Both the position numbers and the translations under genes were made by a program. A stretch of DNA of 64,000 bases. Origin: Catenulispora acidiphila DSM 44928. Lineage in GTDB: Bacteria > Actinomycetota > Actinomycetes > Streptomycetales > Catenulisporaceae. Below, one piece after another: positions 61,854-64,000 of this stretch. The DNA lies in the NCBI RefSeq assembly GCF_000024025.1, contig NC_013131.1, positions 5,828,001 to 5,892,000 on the forward strand, given 5' to 3'. The notes beneath the pieces are model-generated. The model made no database searches. It was given only the letters and a program-made list of their open reading frames with translations, and had not been told where the DNA came from. Every line of letters begins with the position of its first letter. Position 1 is the stretch's first letter.

Positions 61854-63317
61854 TTACCGGACCTTCGGTTCGCCCCTGCCGCTGACGAGGAAGACCGTCA
61901 CCGCGGCCAGGCAGAGGAACCCGGCGGCGCCGAGGCTCGCGACGTCGAAGCCGTGGACCACAGCCCTGGCGCCGGAGCCGGGGTGCCCGTGGAGGTATCC
62001 GGCGGCAGCCGTTCCGGCGATCGTGCTGAGCACCGCCGTGCCGAGGGACGCGCCGATCTGTTGTGAGGTCATGACCATCGCTCCCGCCACCGCGGTGTCC
62101 TGACCGGCGCCCAGTGTCGCCGCGCTGTTCGCGGTGATCAGCACCCACCCGGTGCCGATACCGACGAGGAAGAACACGGGGAACACATGAAGCCAGTAGC
62201 CACTGTCAGCCTTCACGACGCCGAGCAGGGCCAGACCGGTTGCGATGGTCAGCAGGCCCGGGCACAGCAGCAAGCGCACCGGCGCGCGCGGTAGAAGCTT
62301 GGTCACCGCCCGCACTCCGGCGATGAGTCCGACCGTCAGAGGCAGGAAGGCCAGACCGGCGCGGATCGGTGAGTAGCCCAGGACGTTCTGCAGGAAGAAC
62401 GTCAGGAAGAACAGCGCGGCGAACATGCCGACAGCCAGGCTGAACACCGCCAGGTAGGAGCCGGCTCGCCGCCGGTTGAGGACGACCCGCAGCGGAAGGA
62501 GCGGCTTGGCGGTCCGAGCCTGCACGAACACGAAGGCGACCAGCGTCAGCACCCCGATCACCAGCGGCACAACGGTGATCGCCGCACTCCACCCGTCGGT
62601 CTGAGCCCGAGCGAAGCCGAAGACCAGAGCCATGATGCCCCCGGTCGCCAGCAGCGCACCGAGCACGTCGACACGCACCCCGGCGTTGCGCGGAACGGGA
62701 CGCACCGCGTACAGAACCCCGGCCGCGGCAGCGATCGCGATCGGCACGTTCACATACATGCACCAGCGCCAGTCGAGGTACTGGGTGAGCACGCCGCCCA
62801 GCATGACGCCGACGCCGGACGCGCTGCCCATCGCGGTTCCATAGATACCGAAAGCCCTGCCGCGTTCGGCAGGAACGGTGAACGTGGTCGCGAGTGTCGC
62901 GAGCACCGCCGGCGTCAGCAGCGCCCCGAACACGCCCTGAGCGGCGCGTGAGCCGAGCAGCATCGCCGGGTCGGTCGCCGCGCCGCCGAGCGCGGAGGCC
63001 AAGGCGAAGCCCGTCAGACCGATCATCAGCGCGCGCCGGCGGCCGATGAGGTCTGACATGCGGCCGCCCAGCAGGAGCAGGCCGCCGTAGCAGAGCGCGA
63101 AGATCGTGATCACCCATTGGCGCGCGGGATCGGACAGGCCCAGCGAGCGCTGCATCGACGGCAGCGCGATGTTCACGATCGTCAGGTCCAGGCCGATCAT
63201 CAGCTGCGCCGCGGCGACCGCGGCCAGGACCCACCAGCGGCGGGGATCGGGGAGGGCGGGTTCGGAAGGGGGTCGGAGGGAGGCGGTCTCAGTGGTCCGT
63301 GTGGACTCGGTCGTCAT
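61854..63317 (-). CDS. DHA2-family (EmrB/QacA) MFS drug exporter
   Basis: This encodes 487 residues with about 14 hydrophobic segments. LMIGLDLTIVNIALPSMQRS is the family's motif D1-like start, GGRMSDLIGRRRALMIGLTG is motif A, and AMGSASGVGVMLGGVLTQYL resembles motif C. These are the hallmarks of 14-TMS proton-driven multidrug exporters. It is divergent from a TetR gene whose protein probably represses it through the inverted repeats at 63353-63380. Confidence 0.9.
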   Translation of the reverse strand: MTTESTRTTETASLRPPSEPALPDPRRWWVLAAVAAAQLMIGLDLTIVNIALPSMQRSLGLSDPARQWVITIFALCYGGLLLLGGRMSDLIGRRRALMIGLTGFALASALGGAATDPAMLLGSRAAQGVFGALLTPAVLATLATTFTVPAERGRAFGIYGTAMGSASGVGVMLGGVLTQYLDWRWCMYVNVPIAIAAAAGVLYAVRPVPRNAGVRVDVLGALLATGGIMALVFGFARAQTDGWSAAITVVPLVIGVLTLVAFVFVQARTAKPLLPLRVVLNRRRAGSYLAVFSLAVGMFAALFFLTFFLQNVLGYSPIRAGLAFLPLTVGLIAGVRAVTKLLPRAPVRLLLCPGLLTIATGLALLGVVKADSGYWLHVFPVFFLVGIGTGWVLITANSAATLGAGQDTAVAGAMVMTSQQIGASLGTAVLSTIAGTAAAGYLHGHPGSGARAVVHGFDVASLGAAGFLCLAAVTVFLVSGRGEPKVR

Positions 63318-63352
63318 GGCAGCACATCCGGTATCGGGATAGGTGAACGCCT

Positions 63353-63380
63353 GTAGTGCTACGACTGTAGCGTTATAACC
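63353..63380. promoter_or_regulatory. Candidate TetR operator between MFS and TetR genes
   Basis: GTAGTGCTAC (63353-63362, GTAG-TG-CTAC) is followed by CTGTAGCGTTATAAC, repeating the TGTAG half-site at 13-bp spacing. An AT-rich TATAAC-like element on the minus strand suits the MFS promoter. The pattern is less perfect than other operators in this window. Confidence 0.45.
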
Positions 63381-63400
63381 GCCGCCCTACAATGGGCACC

Positions 63401-64000
63401 ATGGACCCGACGCCCGAACCCCCAGGCGGCACCCGGAATCGCAACCCGCGCGGCAAAGGCGAGCAGCTGCGCGCGGACATCGTCGCCGCGGCCGTGCGCA
63501 TGCTCGACGAACTCGCCGACGACCAGGCGCTGTCGCTGCGCGCGGTGGCCCGGGAGGTCGGCATCGCCGCGACGTCGGTCTACATCCACTTCGCCGATCG
63601 CGACGCCCTGGTCCTGGCGGCCTTGGAGCAGTGCCTGCTCGACCAGGTCGCGGCCATCGAGGAGGCGGAGGAAGCCGCCACCGACCCGGTGGCCAAGCTG
63701 CGCGCGCGCACCCTGGTGCTGGGCGACTGGGCGTATCAGCACCCTGGTTTGTACAAAGTCCTCCACGAGAGCACGCTGAACCAGCGCTCGGCCATGGCGT
63801 TCAAGGCGAAGCTGTTCGAGGGCACGACCATCGCCGTCCGCCGCTGCATGGACGCCGGACTCGCGCCGGCCGACGACGTGGACGCGGTCTCGCTGGATCT
63901 GCGGGCGGCCGTGCACGGCACCGTCTCGATGCGCGTCAACCAGCCGGATCTGCCGTGGCCGCCGCTGGAGGAGCAGGTCGACCGGTTCCTGGTCAAGCTC
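63401..64000 (+). CDS. TetR/AcrR-family regulator, 3' end outside window
   Basis: At least 200 residues, open to the right edge. The HTH reads LRADIVAAAVRMLDELADDQ, then ALSLRAVAREVGIAATSVYI and HFADRDALVLAALEQCL. The ligand domain is typical of TetR_C_13-like proteins (GDWAYQHPGLYKVLHES). An in-frame ATG at 63392 is an alternative start; neither has a clear ribosome site. It is divergent from the MFS exporter and is the probable repressor. Confidence 0.9.
   Translation, partial: MDPTPEPPGGTRNRNPRGKGEQLRADIVAAAVRMLDELADDQALSLRAVAREVGIAATSVYIHFADRDALVLAALEQCLLDQVAAIEEAEEAATDPVAKLRARTLVLGDWAYQHPGLYKVLHESTLNQRSAMAFKAKLFEGTTIAVRRCMDAGLAPADDVDAVSLDLRAAVHGTVSMRVNQPDLPWPPLEEQVDRFLVKL

Overview
The window is very GC-rich and codon-biased towards G/C at third positions. 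It uses many GTG starts and carries Tat-type signal peptides, 4-base ATGA/GTGA gene overlaps and several one-component regulators. It reads as the chromosome of a high-GC actinomycete, with Catenulispora- or Streptomyces-like relatives the likeliest; this is an inference from gene content, not a database match. No rRNA, tRNA, insertion sequence, integrase or CRISPR array was found.

Layout. 1-4894 (-): a one-module NRPS (C-A-PCP-TE) fused to an MFS transporter, running off the left edge. 5060-9606: a DUF5662 protein, a large secreted multidomain protein, a tiny secreted repeat protein and a PNPOx-like enzyme. 9642-14784: SDR plus LysR, an alpha/beta hydrolase divergent from a TetR regulator with clear operators, a GC-rich repeat and a DUF2079 membrane protein. 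14817-18634 (-): an apparent five-gene operon of response regulator, histidine kinase, secreted protein, lipoprotein and lipoprotein esterase. 18790-25303: ricin-type lectin, LysR/NmrA/darcynin group, a KstD-like flavoprotein and a Ser/Thr kinase receptor. 25470-31882 (-): a sugar uptake and oxidation cluster (ThuA-like protein, aldehyde dehydrogenase, binding protein, two permeases, aldo/keto reductase), with a ROK regulator nearby. 32508-45398: an orphan membrane-anchored protein, a CoaD-like remnant, secreted S53 peptidase, two secreted phospholipase-type proteins, a B3/4 protein, an ABC exporter, an actinobacterial SAM methyltransferase, an ArsR-AHSA1 fusion with a VOC protein, and DUF427. 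45576-52125: unknown membrane proteins, an aldo/keto reductase/TetR pair, an array of about 88-bp non-coding repeats, DoxX and MerR. 52271-59365: glycerol catabolism, with glpF-glpK-glpD (-) divergent from an IclR regulator and a second glpK (+). 59376-64000: isochorismatase-fold hydrolase, a small unknown, alpha/beta hydrolase, paired palindromic operators, a DHA2-type MFS exporter and a truncated TetR gene.

How the parts work together. The clearest pathway is glycerol use: GlpF imports glycerol, two GlpK paralogues phosphorylate it, GlpD oxidises glycerol-3-phosphate, and the GylR-type IclR protein probably controls both arms. The second is carbohydrate import coupled to sugar or aldehyde oxidation. 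Several regulators face their probable target across an intergenic region holding perfect inverted repeats. The most unusual items are the Cys-type thioesterase in the NRPS-MFS fusion, the small secreted protein with three repeats resembling a Flp prepilin processing site, the 88-bp repeat array, and the paired CATAC-N3-GTATG operators.
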